A model generated the notes under the pieces. The model searched no databases. It was given only the letters and a program-made list of their open reading frames with translations, and was not told the DNA's origin. 64,000 nt of DNA from Thermincola carboxydiphila (GTDB taxonomy: Bacteria; Bacillota; Thermincolia; Thermincolales; UBA2595), in assembly GCA_016841325.1 (NCBI GenBank), contig JAENZJ010000002.1:1-64000 (forward strand), written 5' to 3'. Of the stretch, positions 27,966 to 37,275 are shown in pieces. How positions within the stretch are numbered: the stretch's first letter is position 1; each line of letters begins with the position of its first letter. Made by a program: the position numbers and the translations under genes.

Positions 27966-28027
27966 AAAAAAGGCTAAGCTTTGCCGAAAGCAAGCTCAAA
28001 GACGCTTAGCGAAGCAAAGCCTTTTTA
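27966..28027 (+). terminator. Second, longer hairpin with two alternative pairings
   Basis: AAAAAGGCTAAGCTTTGC (outer arm) pairs with GCGAAGCAAAGCCTTTTT with three mismatches; alternatively GCTAAGC pairs with GCTTAGC, and each half can form its own small hairpin (GCTTT..AAAGC, GCTT..AAGC). Ends in five Ts. It may be a back-up terminator, acting on both strands because A and T runs flank it. Confidence 0.55.
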
Positions 28028-28098
28028 ACGTTGTACCGAGTAATTTCTTTACAACTGTAACATACTAAGGGGTGAAATAATATCAGGAGCGTGATTAG

Positions 28099-29022
28099 AT
28101 GTCTGAATATTACTGGACGCGTTACCCCGGGCCAATGAATTCCGACGGATCGGTACCGGGACGGTTTCCTTTTACAGGCGGCCAGGCACAGCCGCCGGAC
28201 CCAAATTTTTTTAATCCCCAGTCACCTGGGGCTCCGGGCCCTCCGGGAACACCGGGACCTGAAGGTGACCCGGGTGTGCCTCCGATACCGGGCGGGGACC
28301 CGCAGGCTGAACCGCAGCGGGTCAGGAAGACTAAGCAGGGCACCAAGAAGGGGGATACTGTTGATACCATCAAAGAACTGGGCCAGATGACAGTGCCTCA
28401 GACCAAAACAAATATTCACTGTATGTCTATTGTCGGTCAGGTGGAAGGTCATATGGTCCTGCCGCCGCAGAATAAGACAACCAAGTATGAACACATTATT
28501 CCGCAACTCGTAGCACTGGAAGAGAATCCTGAAATTGAGGGGGTCCTGATTGTCCTGAACACTGTTGGCGGAGATGTGGAGGCAGGACTGGCAATCGCAG
28601 AAATGATAACAACCATGTCCAAACCCACTGTTTCCCTTGTGCTGGGCGGCGGGCACAGCATCGGGGTCCCTATTGCGGTTTCTGCCAATTATTCATTTAT
28701 TGCGGAGACCGCCAGTATGACAATTCACCCCATCAGGCTTACCGGTCTGGTTATAGGTGTACCACAGACATATGAGTACCTGGATAAAATGCAGGACAGG
28801 GTGGTAAACTTTATTACCGGTCATTCCAGGGCCAGTGATGACAAGATAAGGGAACTAATGTTCAGGACCGGTGAACTTGCCCGGGATATTGGTACAGTGC
28901 TGATCGGTAAAGATGCAGTGGAAGCGGGCCTGATAGATGAAGTCGGGGGTATTTCCCATGCCGTTAAAAAACTGAACCAGCTAATTGAGGAAGGCAAAAA
29001 TCCGGGGGGCCTGGTGCAATGA
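28099..29022 (+). CDS. tepA: TepA/ClpP-family serine protease (YmfB-like) with collagen-like N terminus
   Basis: Cytoplasmic ClpP-fold protease; TepA of Bacillus is linked to protein export and spore protein turnover. The ClpP-like domain spans about 105-290, with [12 protein letters not shown] (oxyanion region), the nucleophile Ser in GGGHSIGVP (about 188) and the His in SMTIHPIRL. The first 100 residues are unusual: Pro/Gly-rich with six consecutive Gly-X-Y triplets (residues 44-61: [18 protein letters not shown]), then a basic stretch. Its stop overlaps ylzJ by four bases. Place between rnj and spoIIIE agrees with Bacillus. Confidence 0.9.
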   Translation: MSEYYWTRYPGPMNSDGSVPGRFPFTGGQAQPPDPNFFNPQSPGAPGPPGTPGPEGDPGVPPIPGGDPQAEPQRVRKTKQGTKKGDTVDTIKELGQMTVPQTKTNIHCMSIVGQVEGHMVLPPQNKTTKYEHIIPQLVALEENPEIEGVLIVLNTVGGDVEAGLAIAEMITTMSKPTVSLVLGGGHSIGVPIAVSANYSFIAETASMTIHPIRLTGLVIGVPQTYEYLDKMQDRVVNFITGHSRASDDKIRELMFRTGELARDIGTVLIGKDAVEAGLIDEVGGISHAVKKLNQLIEEGKNPGGLVQ

Positions 29023-29255
29023 CACTGTTATATACTCCACTGCCCATAGAAATGGTGCTTGAAGGGATAGACCGTACAGGGCCGAAATATCAGGAACTGG
29101 AAATCCAGGGGGTTAAATTACAGGTGGAACAGTGCGGTGTTGACAGGTGCAGGATTGTACGGCTGATAAGCAGCGACCCTATGGATTACTTGAAAAACCA
29201 ATATCAGCCGGGTACAGAAATCAGATTTGTGCCACGGTTTGCTGCGGATAACTGA
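29019..29255 (+). CDS. ylzJ: YlzJ-like protein
   Basis: A 78-residue protein starting [16 protein letters not shown], the YlzJ family pattern, with [16 protein letters not shown] in the middle. Function unknown. The start overlaps the tepA stop (ATGA), and tepA-ylzJ coupling is conserved in spore formers. Confidence 0.85.
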   Translation: MTLLYTPLPIEMVLEGIDRTGPKYQELEIQGVKLQVEQCGVDRCRIVRLISSDPMDYLKNQYQPGTEIRFVPRFAADN

Positions 29256-29270
29256 CTTTGATCAACGTTA

Positions 29271-29298
29271 AAGGCTGCCCCAAGTGGGGTGGCCTTAA
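29271..29298 (+). terminator. Terminator-like hairpin after ylzJ
   Basis: AAGGCTGCCCCA and TGGGGTGGCCTT pair over 12 bp with two G-U pairs across a 2-base loop (a tetraloop if the closing A-T pair opens). Only AATT follows, so terminator strength is doubtful. Beyond it to 29535 only the uppP promoter and a short CAGGAGA direct repeat are seen. Confidence 0.6.
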
Positions 29299-29381
29299 TT
29301 GATGTAGAGATGACTCAGGAGACAGGAGACAGGAGTCAGGGAATGGACAGGATGAAAACAATTGCGGTGTTCAATATTCAA

Positions 29382-29410
29382 TTGATTTTATCCTCGAAAT
29401 TCTCTATAAT
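29382..29410 (+). promoter_or_regulatory. SigA-type promoter for uppP
   Basis: TTGATT, 17-base spacer, perfect TATAAT; 126 bases ahead of the uppP start. Confidence 0.6.
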
Positions 29411-29535
29411 GTTCATTGTAGCCGTTATTCTTAATTGCAGGAAACATGTATCCGAAGCATTCACCCAGCTGTCTACGGACTACTGACTCCCGAATGCTTT
29501 TAGATACAGAAAATACTTTTTTAAGGAGTTGTCAC

Positions 29536-30309
29536 ATGAGCATTTTAGAATCCATAATCCTGGGGGTAATTCAGGGCCTGACAGAGTTTTTGCCCATCAG
29601 CAGCTCAGGTCACCTGGTATTGTTTCAGAGGCTGCTGGGGGTGGAAGAGGCTGTGCTGACTTTTGATGTGCTCCTGCACCTTGGAACACTGGTAGCCGTG
29701 ATTGGTGTATTCAGGAATGATATTATATCAATCATCAGGCGTCCCTGGCAGAGACTGACATTGCTCCTTGCAGTGGCGACAATTCCAACGGGAGTAATCG
29801 GGCTGACATTTAAAGATTTTTTTGAAAGACTCTTTGAATCAGGCAGTACCCTGGGAATCGAGTTTATTCTGACCGGCCTGATTATATGGTTTGCCGACAG
29901 GGCCAGGGACTGCGGTAAACAAATGAAAGATATTTCGTATCTGGATGCAGCAGTTGTGGGGACTATGCAGGGGATCGCCATTTTACCTGCCATCTCACGT
30001 TCCGGGCTGACCATTGCCGGGTCTTTATTCAGGGGAATTGACAGGGAGACGGCAGCACGCTTTTCCTTCCTGGTATCAATACCTGCGATAGCGGGGGCTA
30101 CCATCCTGGACCTCAAAGACCTCCACGGCCTGCCGCCGGGATTGGGACTGCCATTTCTCATTGGCCCTCTGGTGGCTGCTGTGTCGGGCTACTGGGCCAT
30201 CAAATTTATGATCAGGGTCCTCCAGAAGGGAAGTATGAGGGGCTTCGCCTACTACGTCTGGGGGCTGAGTATAGTTGTAATAGTGCTCCAGTTGACAGGA
30301 AAGCTGTAA
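29536..30309 (+). CDS. uppP: Undecaprenyl-diphosphate phosphatase
   Basis: Membrane phosphatase (BacA/UppP) that recycles undecaprenyl pyrophosphate, the lipid carrier for peptidoglycan. About eight helices; the catalytic motifs QGLTEFLPISSSGH near the N terminus and PAISRSGLTIAG in the centre are intact. 258 residues from the ATG with AAGGAGTTGTCAC; the frame extends upstream without a ribosome-binding site. Confidence 0.96.
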   Translation: MSILESIILGVIQGLTEFLPISSSGHLVLFQRLLGVEEAVLTFDVLLHLGTLVAVIGVFRNDIISIIRRPWQRLTLLLAVATIPTGVIGLTFKDFFERLFESGSTLGIEFILTGLIIWFADRARDCGKQMKDISYLDAAVVGTMQGIAILPAISRSGLTIAGSLFRGIDRETAARFSFLVSIPAIAGATILDLKDLHGLPPGLGLPFLIGPLVAAVSGYWAIKFMIRVLQKGSMRGFAYYVWGLSIVVIVLQLTGKL

Positions 30310-30312
30310 AAA

Positions 30313-30343
30313 GGATGAGGGCGGCTGCCCTCATTTTATTTTT
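30313..30343 (+). terminator. Rho-independent terminator of uppP
   Basis: ATGAGGGC-GGCT-GCCCTCAT perfect stem, then TTTATTTTT. Confidence 0.9.
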
Positions 30344-30410
30344 CCGGGGTCAGTCCAAAAGGATTTGATTCAGGAATGTAGAATTTATAAATATCGAGGT
30401 GATATTTTGC

Positions 30411-32705
30411 ATGGCCAAGGCTTCGGAAAGGCAAAAAAATGAACTTAAATATGAAATAATCGGCATCGGCTGCCTGGCCTTTGCAGTCCTTTCCTTTGTC
30501 AGCCTGTTCACCAATTCAACCGGTATGGTTGGCGGTTTTCTTGTAAAGGCCATTAATGCCATAGCAGGAGAAGGTAAGTATGTTTTTCCCCTGATAATTG
30601 CCTTCCTGGGTGTTAAAATGATAATGGAGCGTAAAAAGGCAAGGTTTGGCAGGGAAATGACAGGTGGAATTGCTATGTTTGCCCTGATCCTGGTATTCCT
30701 TCACCTCCAGTTGGACATTGCCCAAAAGGATTTGTTCAGGTCAGGAGTTGAGGGTAATGGCGGCGGCATAATCGGCGGGGTTCTGGCTGCTTTGCTGATT
30801 ACGGCTTTTGGGAGAACAGGAACCTATATAATTCTTGTCGCCCTTGCCGTTATTACCCTGATCCTGATTACAAATGTATCCTTCCTGACCATTTCGAAAT
30901 TTATCAGCAGACAGGGCGTAATGCTGTGGAACCGCACAAGGGACATGGTTTCGGGTTTTATATTTACAGAAGTTGAGGAAGATGATGAAGACACCGTCCC
31001 TGAGGCCCTGACTGAAGTAATACCTGTGAAACGCCGGGTACTGTTTGACAGCAATATTTTTAGTTTCGGGAAGGAGCGGGACATGGACGAAGATGTCACC
31101 GTAAAAGCTGAAGGTGATGAGTTCCCTAAAATAAATATATACCCAGAGCCTATTGAAAAGGTTATTTCCAATGAGGAGAACAGGGATCGGGCCGAAGTAA
31201 TCAGTTTTGAAGAAAGGAAAGCCAGGACCAAAAAGACCGACAGCCCACAGGCCGCCACGGGATCAACTCCCAATTTCAGTCTTCCGCCACTGTCACTGTT
31301 TACCAAGAACACCAAGACTAAAAGTCCCCGAATGAATAAAGATATTACAGACAATGTAAGAATACTGGAAGACACCTTAGAAAGCTTTGGTGTCAAGGCT
31401 AAGGTAACCCAGGTATCCAGGGGACCTGCCATAACCAGGTATGAAATCCAGCCTGCCCCTGGTGTCAAGGTAAGCCGGATTGTGAACCTGGCAGATGATA
31501 TTTCACTGGGACTGGCTGCATCAGGTGTGCGTATAGAGGCGCCCATACCCGGTAAAGCGGCTGTAGGTATAGAAGTCCCCAATAAAGAGATTTCAGTGGT
31601 AACCATGCGTGAGCTTTTGGAGTCTGAGGAGTTTGCCAAGGCATCTTCAAAGCTTGCCTTTGTGCTGGGCAAGGATATTGCCGGGACAACCATCCTGGCT
31701 GACCTGGCCCAAATGCCTCACCTCCTGATCGCCGGGGCCACCGGGTCAGGTAAGAGTGTGTGTATGAATACCCTGATAGCCAGTATACTTTTCAGGGCCA
31801 GGCCTGATGAGGTTAAATTGTTGATGATTGACCCCAAAATGGTCGAACTGACAACATATAACGGGATTCCGCACCTAATCTCACCTGTGGTCACTGACTC
31901 CAAGAAGGCGGCAACATCCCTGAGGTGGGCTGTCAGGGAAATGGAAAAGAGATATGAACACTTTGCCAGGTCAGGGGTAAAGGATATATACAGGTTTAAC
32001 CAGGCTGTGAAGGCCGGCAATGCAGAATATGAATCGGAATTTATGCCTTTTATCATGGTGGTTATTGATGAATTGGCTGACCTGATGATGGTGGCACCTG
32101 CCGATGTGGAGGATGCGATATGCCGCCTGGCACAGATGGCCAGGGCTGCCGGCATACACCTGGTGGTGGCCACCCAGAGACCGTCTGTTGATGTTATTAC
32201 CGGGCTTATCAAGGCCAATATACCTTCACGGATTGCATTTGCTGTATCATCACAGACAGATTCCAGGACTATTCTCGACATGGCCGGGGCAGAAAAGCTG
32301 CTGGGCAGGGGAGATATGCTTTTCTTCCCGGTGGGGGCTGTCAAACCTATCAGGGTTCAGGGAGCCTTTATGTCTGACAAGGAAGTGGAAGCCCTTGTTT
32401 CCCATCTAAAACAGCAGGGGGTACCGCAGTTTGTGGAAGGAGTCATCCAGGACGATTCTCACAGCAGTGTGGAGAGTGCCGAAGTTGACGAATTATTTAA
32501 GGATGCAGTCCAGATACTGATTGAGAGCGGCCAGGCCTCTATTTCTATGCTGCAGAGAAGACTGCGGATTGGGTATGCCAGGGCTGCAAGGCTTATAGAC
32601 ATGATGGAAGAACGCGGTATTGTGGGGAAATATGAAGGAAGCAAGCCAAGGGCTATATTGATGACAATGGAACAGTTTCTCAGGACATTTGGAGATGAGC
32701 CATAG
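30411..32705 (+). CDS. spoIIIE: DNA translocase FtsK/SpoIIIE
   Basis: Pumps the chromosome through the division or sporulation septum. Four membrane helices in residues 15-165, an acidic linker (about 185-300), then the alpha/beta motor with Walker A GATGSGKS (about 442), Walker B VVIDELADLM (about 550) and the C-terminal gamma winged helix (about 695-760) that reads SRS/KOPS sites. 764 residues from the ATG with GAGGTGAT upstream; an in-frame GTG four codons earlier overlaps that site. No separate sporulation-only copy is visible here. Confidence 0.95.
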   Translation: MAKASERQKNELKYEIIGIGCLAFAVLSFVSLFTNSTGMVGGFLVKAINAIAGEGKYVFPLIIAFLGVKMIMERKKARFGREMTGGIAMFALILVFLHLQLDIAQKDLFRSGVEGNGGGIIGGVLAALLITAFGRTGTYIILVALAVITLILITNVSFLTISKFISRQGVMLWNRTRDMVSGFIFTEVEEDDEDTVPEALTEVIPVKRRVLFDSNIFSFGKERDMDEDVTVKAEGDEFPKINIYPEPIEKVISNEENRDRAEVISFEERKARTKKTDSPQAATGSTPNFSLPPLSLFTKNTKTKSPRMNKDITDNVRILEDTLESFGVKAKVTQVSRGPAITRYEIQPAPGVKVSRIVNLADDISLGLAASGVRIEAPIPGKAAVGIEVPNKEISVVTMRELLESEEFAKASSKLAFVLGKDIAGTTILADLAQMPHLLIAGATGSGKSVCMNTLIASILFRARPDEVKLLMIDPKMVELTTYNGIPHLISPVVTDSKKAATSLRWAVREMEKRYEHFARSGVKDIYRFNQAVKAGNAEYESEFMPFIMVVIDELADLMMVAPADVEDAICRLAQMARAAGIHLVVATQRPSVDVITGLIKANIPSRIAFAVSSQTDSRTILDMAGAEKLLGRGDMLFFPVGAVKPIRVQGAFMSDKEVEALVSHLKQQGVPQFVEGVIQDDSHSSVESAEVDELFKDAVQILIESGQASISMLQRRLRIGYARAARLIDMMEERGIVGKYEGSKPRAILMTMEQFLRTFGDEP

Positions 32706-32719
32706 CAGGAGGGAAAAAG

Positions 32720-34120
32720 ATGGCATTGCGGCGTACAGGTGTACTTGGTTTGCTGCTGACGATTATTCTTATCATTGGCGGCTGTTCCGGGAAGACTGTG
32801 TCTGAGGACCAGGGATATAAACAGTATGGTTTCCCCGGACCCCCGAAAATCGGGGTTATGCTGGGGTCTGCAGAAAAGGCAGGAGAAATGCTGAATACTG
32901 CCGTGACCGCGGGAGTGAAAGGGCTGGCCGTTGATCAGGACCTGGAATACAGGATTATGTCACCGGGAGACCTGGTGAACCATACTGAGACAATAAGGTT
33001 TTTGGCAGAGGACGGCTATGACCTTATCATTGCAGCAGGGAAGGAGTTTGAGAAGGACCTTAACAATGCTGCTCCGGAATATCCGGAGACAGCGTTTGCC
33101 ATCATAGACGGTGAAGTGGACCGGCCCAATGTTTTAAGTATAAGGATTGATGATGAGGAAGGTATTTTTCTGGCCGGGGTTCTGGCGGCATCCCTGACTA
33201 AAACAAATCTTGTCGGCTACATCGGCGGTGAGATGACTGATACCAGGCAGGAAAAAGCCTTTGCCCGGGGTGTCCGGTATATTAATCTGGCTGAAGGGAA
33301 ACAGGTAAAGGTCATTACTGTCTATGCGGGAGTAACCAAAGAGGCTGCCACCAATCCGGAACGGGGCAAAGAGCTTGGGACCAGGCTGTACGATGTGGGG
33401 ACCGATGTGGTTTTTACGGCAGCCGGTAGGCTCGGGAACGGTTTGGCCGGGGCGGCTGTAGAAAAACGCAAAATTGCCCTCACAAATGACCGGCAGTTGC
33501 TGGAAACAATGCCCTGGAATGTTTATGGTGCAGTGGTGCAACAAACCGAAACAGCTGTTTATGATGCAGCTGTGAGGATTTTAAAGGAGGGCATTTCAGG
33601 GGGCAGGACCGTTTACGGTCTTAAGGAAGGGAGCATAGATTTTGTACTGAGCCAGGCTGTTGCTCCGGAATTGGCTGAGAAACTTAATACTGTCAGGGAA
33701 CAGGTTAAAAAGGACCAAATCAAGCCCTATACGGTACAAATACCAGAAGGAATGGTTACCCAACTGACCCAGCTGCCTGTTGACCTCAACAAGCCTGTAG
33801 GAAACGGGCAGACGGGGACTGCAAAACCCGGGTCCGGCACAGGTCCGTCAGGTGTAACGGGCAGTTCCGGGACTGACGGACGAGGACCGGCAGACAACGG
33901 CAGTGCCGGAGGCGAATCCGGTGACAGCAATGCCGGAGGGCCCACCGGAGAAGGCACTGCGGGAGGTCCCGGAAATAACGGTACAGGAAGTCCCACCGGA
34001 AATAACGATACTGGCGGACAGCCGGTCGGAAACGATACCGGAGGTGATACAGCACCCGGGACATCTGACCCTGCCGGTTCCGGCGGCCCGGGTACTCCAG
34101 GGGACGAGGAATCTGATTAA
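32720..34120 (+). CDS. BMP-family (Med-like) lipoprotein with long Gly-rich tail
   Basis: Substrate-binding lipoprotein of the PnrA/BMP fold. The lipobox ends at Cys22 (LIIGGCSG). The BMP domain (about 40-345) shows KIGVMLGSAEKAG, EDGYDLIIAAGKEF, AFAIIDGEV, GIFLAGVLAA and VGYIGG. The last 110 or so residues are low-complexity Gly/Thr/Pro/Asn/Asp, probably a disordered surface tail or spacer. It follows spoIIIE after 14 bases; no permease or ATPase is next to it, so it may sense or scavenge rather than serve a transporter. Ligand (nucleoside or other) unknown. Confidence 0.8.
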   Translation: MALRRTGVLGLLLTIILIIGGCSGKTVSEDQGYKQYGFPGPPKIGVMLGSAEKAGEMLNTAVTAGVKGLAVDQDLEYRIMSPGDLVNHTETIRFLAEDGYDLIIAAGKEFEKDLNNAAPEYPETAFAIIDGEVDRPNVLSIRIDDEEGIFLAGVLAASLTKTNLVGYIGGEMTDTRQEKAFARGVRYINLAEGKQVKVITVYAGVTKEAATNPERGKELGTRLYDVGTDVVFTAAGRLGNGLAGAAVEKRKIALTNDRQLLETMPWNVYGAVVQQTETAVYDAAVRILKEGISGGRTVYGLKEGSIDFVLSQAVAPELAEKLNTVREQVKKDQIKPYTVQIPEGMVTQLTQLPVDLNKPVGNGQTGTAKPGSGTGPSGVTGSSGTDGRGPADNGSAGGESGDSNAGGPTGEGTAGGPGNNGTGSPTGNNDTGGQPVGNDTGGDTAPGTSDPAGSGGPGTPGDEESD

Positions 34121-34127
34121 CGGGGTG

Positions 34128-35180
34128 TTAATGCTTCTTAAAAATTGGGTTTGAAAAAAGGCAGACCAGGAAGACCAGGGAAACATACCCAAACAACGGG
34201 TAAAGTATGCCTACCAGGCCGGAAAATCCAAATTGGCTCAGCACCAGAGCACCTGCAAGGAGGACAATTATAACACTTAAGTAGCTGAACCTGGTATCAG
34301 CTGTAATCCTGGCTGCAAGGCCGTAAATAGTGCCGATGATAGTAGTGAATATTTCGGCCCAGAGGACAAAGGAAAAGACCAGCTGAATCAATGTGGTCAT
34401 TGACCCGGCTACAAAGAGGCTGGGTATCTCATACTGCGCTGAATCAGGGTAGTGGCTGAGGATGGCAAGGTTAATCAGCATAGCCAGCCCACTGAGTCCG
34501 AGACCGCCCAACATACCGCCGTAAATTAAAGAACGGCGGTCTTTTATTTCACTCCCTAGGGGGGCCAGAACCGAAACACTTAGGGTAAGGTTGTAGGCGG
34601 CATAAAGAAGGGCCGAGACAAACCACAGCCGGGAAGCCCCGCCGGCAGCGGGGCGGAAATCGGAACCAATGGCCAGGAGCCTGTCGGCAGATATTGCAGG
34701 GACAATGGCCAGGAGGCAAATTGTAATCATTAAAGGGACGACAAGTGAATTGGCATTTATTATCCCCCGGATTCCGGAGAGTACGGTGATCAGTGAGATT
34801 ATCAGGGTGACCACTGTACCCAACCAGTAGGGCAATCCCCATTGCTGGGACAATACTGCCCCGGAACCGGCCAGCATCACACTGAGGCTGCCGAACAGAA
34901 ACAGGCCTAGGACAAGGTCAACAGCATATCCCAGCTTCCTGCCACAGACATGTCTTACCACATCACCAAATGAGCCTGCTTTCAGCTTATGGCCAAGCAC
35001 CATAATGAGTGTTCCCCCGGTACAGAAAATGACACAGCTTAATAAAATACCCAGGACCCCTGTTGGTCCGAAATGGCCGAAAAACTTTAGGATCTCCTGC
35101 CCTGAGGCAAAACCTGCCCCCACAATGGTACCAATAAAAGTCGTGGCAACTTTCCACGTGTCCCTGATTAATAATGCCAT
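34128..35180 (-). CDS. YkvI-like multi-pass membrane protein
   Basis: About ten hydrophobic helices in 350 residues, beginning with IGTIVGAGFASGQEILKFF, a signature of the YkvI family within the APC/branched-chain amino-acid-like transporters. Substrate unknown. The ATG at 35180 (minus strand) is eight bases after GGGGAG; the GTG two codons earlier is too close to it. Its 3' end lies seven bases from the convergent lipoprotein gene with no terminator hairpin seen between them. Confidence 0.75.
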   Translation of the reverse strand: MALLIRDTWKVATTFIGTIVGAGFASGQEILKFFGHFGPTGVLGILLSCVIFCTGGTLIMVLGHKLKAGSFGDVVRHVCGRKLGYAVDLVLGLFLFGSLSVMLAGSGAVLSQQWGLPYWLGTVVTLIISLITVLSGIRGIINANSLVVPLMITICLLAIVPAISADRLLAIGSDFRPAAGGASRLWFVSALLYAAYNLTLSVSVLAPLGSEIKDRRSLIYGGMLGGLGLSGLAMLINLAILSHYPDSAQYEIPSLFVAGSMTTLIQLVFSFVLWAEIFTTIIGTIYGLAARITADTRFSYLSVIIVLLAGALVLSQFGFSGLVGILYPLFGYVSLVFLVCLFSNPIFKKH

Positions 35181-35362
35181 TGGCACAACTCCCCGTTTAC
35201 CTTTTGATTGCAGTATGGAGATGACTCATTTCCGATACCTACAATCAATATATTTTTCTTTCGGGAAAACATTACCCGTGAATCAAAAAGGTATTTTTTT
35301 ATCCATGCCAAGGATAATTAAACCTGATTTGTAAAAAGCTAATTTAAAAAGCGGGGAATTTG

Positions 35363-36424
35363 ATGTCAAGAATAACCAGAAAAGATGAACACATTTTAAC
35401 AGCTCTGAAGCTGGAACACCGGCCGATGGTATCAGGTTTCGGGGATATCACCCTGGTTCACAACGCTTTGCCCGAACTTTCGGAAGCGGAAGTATCTCTG
35501 GATACAATGCTAATGGGCAAACCAATCAGGGCACCGATTGTAATTAATGCCATTACAGGAGGAGGGGCCATGTCGGCCAGGATCAATAAGGCACTGGCAG
35601 TTGCTGCCAGGGAGACCGGTGTTGCCATGGCTGTCGGCTCCCAGGCAGTTGCCATTGAACGACCGGAGGCAGAAAATTCTTTCCGGGAAGTGAGGAAAAT
35701 TAATCCGGCTGGTATGGTGATGGCCAATATCAGTGCCCGTACTCCCCCCGAACATGCCTTGCGGGCTATTGAAATGATTGATGCAGATGCGCTACAGGTG
35801 CACCTTAACGGACCTCAGGAAGCAGTAATGAAGGAAGGGGAACGGGATTTCCGGGGGTGGACTGCCAATATTGCCAGGCTTGTGAGCGCTAGTCCTGTCC
35901 CGGTGATAGTCAAAGAAGTCGGTTTTGGAATCAGCGGTGAGGTTGCCCGGAGACTATACAGTATCGGAGTGGAGCACTTCGATGTTGGCGGCAGGGGAGG
36001 TACCAACTTTATTTCAATAGAGAGTATTAGAAATGACGGCAGACAAAGAGCGCTGGAAAGCTGGGGGATTACTACTGCTGCCAGCCTTATAGAAATAGAG
36101 AGCTCTGATGTGGCAGCAACAATAATGGCCACAGGCGGCCTGACTAACGGTCTTGATGCAGCCAAGGCCCTGGCCTTGGGAGCGAATGCTGCAGGAATTG
36201 CAGGGGCTTACCTGAAAGCCCTTTTTGAGGGTAATACTGAAGGGCTGATCAGGAGGATTGAAAATATGAAGGCAGATATGAGAAAGATACAGTTGATGCT
36301 GGGGGTCCGCAGCCCGGAGGAAATGAAAAAAGTGCCGATTGTAATTACCGGAAAGACCCGTGAATGGCTAACCGAGAGAGGGATAGAAACCGGGTGTTTT
36401 TCCTGCCGTCCATGGCCGCCCTGA
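35363..36424 (+). CDS. fni: Isopentenyl-diphosphate delta-isomerase, type 2 (FMN-dependent)
   Basis: Interconverts IPP and DMAPP for isoprenoids. 353 residues: N-terminal RKDEHI, INAITGGGAMSARINKALAVAA split across the first beta-alpha units, MVMANISA, the catalytic region LQVHLNGPQEAVMKEGERDF (Gln/Glu of the active site), VIVKEVGFGIS, FDVGGRGGTNF and ATGGLTNGLDAAKALALGA. ATG is six bases after GGGGAA; a TTG one codon earlier exists. In spore formers fni is often near sporulation genes, but no operon link is seen here. Confidence 0.92.
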   Translation: MSRITRKDEHILTALKLEHRPMVSGFGDITLVHNALPELSEAEVSLDTMLMGKPIRAPIVINAITGGGAMSARINKALAVAARETGVAMAVGSQAVAIERPEAENSFREVRKINPAGMVMANISARTPPEHALRAIEMIDADALQVHLNGPQEAVMKEGERDFRGWTANIARLVSASPVPVIVKEVGFGISGEVARRLYSIGVEHFDVGGRGGTNFISIESIRNDGRQRALESWGITTAASLIEIESSDVAATIMATGGLTNGLDAAKALALGANAAGIAGAYLKALFEGNTEGLIRRIENMKADMRKIQLMLGVRSPEEMKKVPIVITGKTREWLTERGIETGCFSCRPWPP

Positions 36425-36510
36425 TTTGACAATTTTGTATAAATACCAATAGAGAAGGGAAATCTAGAATATGCATCCTGTTTCAACAAATTATTGAAAG
36501 GAGAGTCTAT

Positions 36511-37275
36511 ATGACCAGGTTTCCTTTGGGTATAATTGCTCTTATTATTGTCTCAGTGTTAGTTTATTTCGGCCTTGCACACAGGATTCTGGACCGCCTG
36601 AGAATATCTGACAAGGCAGCTCTGGGGATTCTGGCTGCAATGGTTGTGGGAAGCTTTATCGATATTCCCATTGCATTTGGCAGAGTAGATGCATCCATAA
36701 ATGTGGGTGGCGGACTGATCCCTATTGGTCTGGCAATATATGTGCTGACCAAAGCAGGGTCCAGAAAGGAATGGTTCCGGACTCTGATTGCCACGGGAGT
36801 AACCGGGGTTGTCATTTATTATGTTGGGTCAATTCTGATGCGGGGAAATCCGGGAGGACCGTTTGATATGCTGGACCCTGTCTGGATGTTTCCCATAATT
36901 GGCGGCCTGGTGGCATATATTGCCGGAAGGTCCCGGAGGTCTGCATTCATTGCGGCAACACTTGGAGTGCTCCTGTTAGATATTTTTAATTGGATTTATC
37001 TGCTGACCACAGGCACTCCGGGAAGGGTACCCATCGGAGGGGCCGGGGCCTTTGACTCCATTGTCCTGGCAGGAATCATTGCCGTATTGCTGGCAGAAAT
37101 TATCGGAGAGTCCAGGGAAAGGCTTCAGGGCGGGCCGGCCAGCCGCGGCCGGGACCCGGAACTCCTGAATAATCTGGAAAACGCCGAGTATGCCAGCAGC
37201 ATGGGAATAAAGGAGAAACCGGAAAAACAGGGTACCGGTCCCCGGAAACAAGAGGCGGGTGATTCTGATGAATAG
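36511..37275 (+). CDS. DUF1614-like membrane protein
   Basis: A 254-residue protein with about seven helices, a GSFIDIPIAFGRVD segment near residue 48, PIGLAIYVLTKAG and a 50-residue charged C-terminal tail. The helix pattern and the invariant-looking INVGGGLIPI motif match DUF1614 proteins of Peptococcaceae, from memory. Overlaps spoIIP by eight bases, so it is translated with it and probably functions in engulfment or the forespore envelope; this is inference from position only. Shine-Dalgarno GAAAGGAGAG. Confidence 0.65.
   Translation: MTRFPLGIIALIIVSVLVYFGLAHRILDRLRISDKAALGILAAMVVGSFIDIPIAFGRVDASINVGGGLIPIGLAIYVLTKAGSRKEWFRTLIATGVTGVVIYYVGSILMRGNPGGPFDMLDPVWMFPIIGGLVAYIAGRSRRSAFIAATLGVLLLDIFNWIYLLTTGTPGRVPIGGAGAFDSIVLAGIIAVLLAEIIGESRERLQGGPASRGRDPELLNNLENAEYASSMGIKEKPEKQGTGPRKQEAGDSDE

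Noticed and set aside
29289-29486. 65-residue frame after ylzJ
   Set aside because: It begins in the terminator stem and contains the uppP promoter; composition is not protein-like.
30824-31693. 289-residue minus-strand frame
   Set aside because: Antisense to the conserved spoIIIE frame, serine-rich low complexity from codon mirroring.
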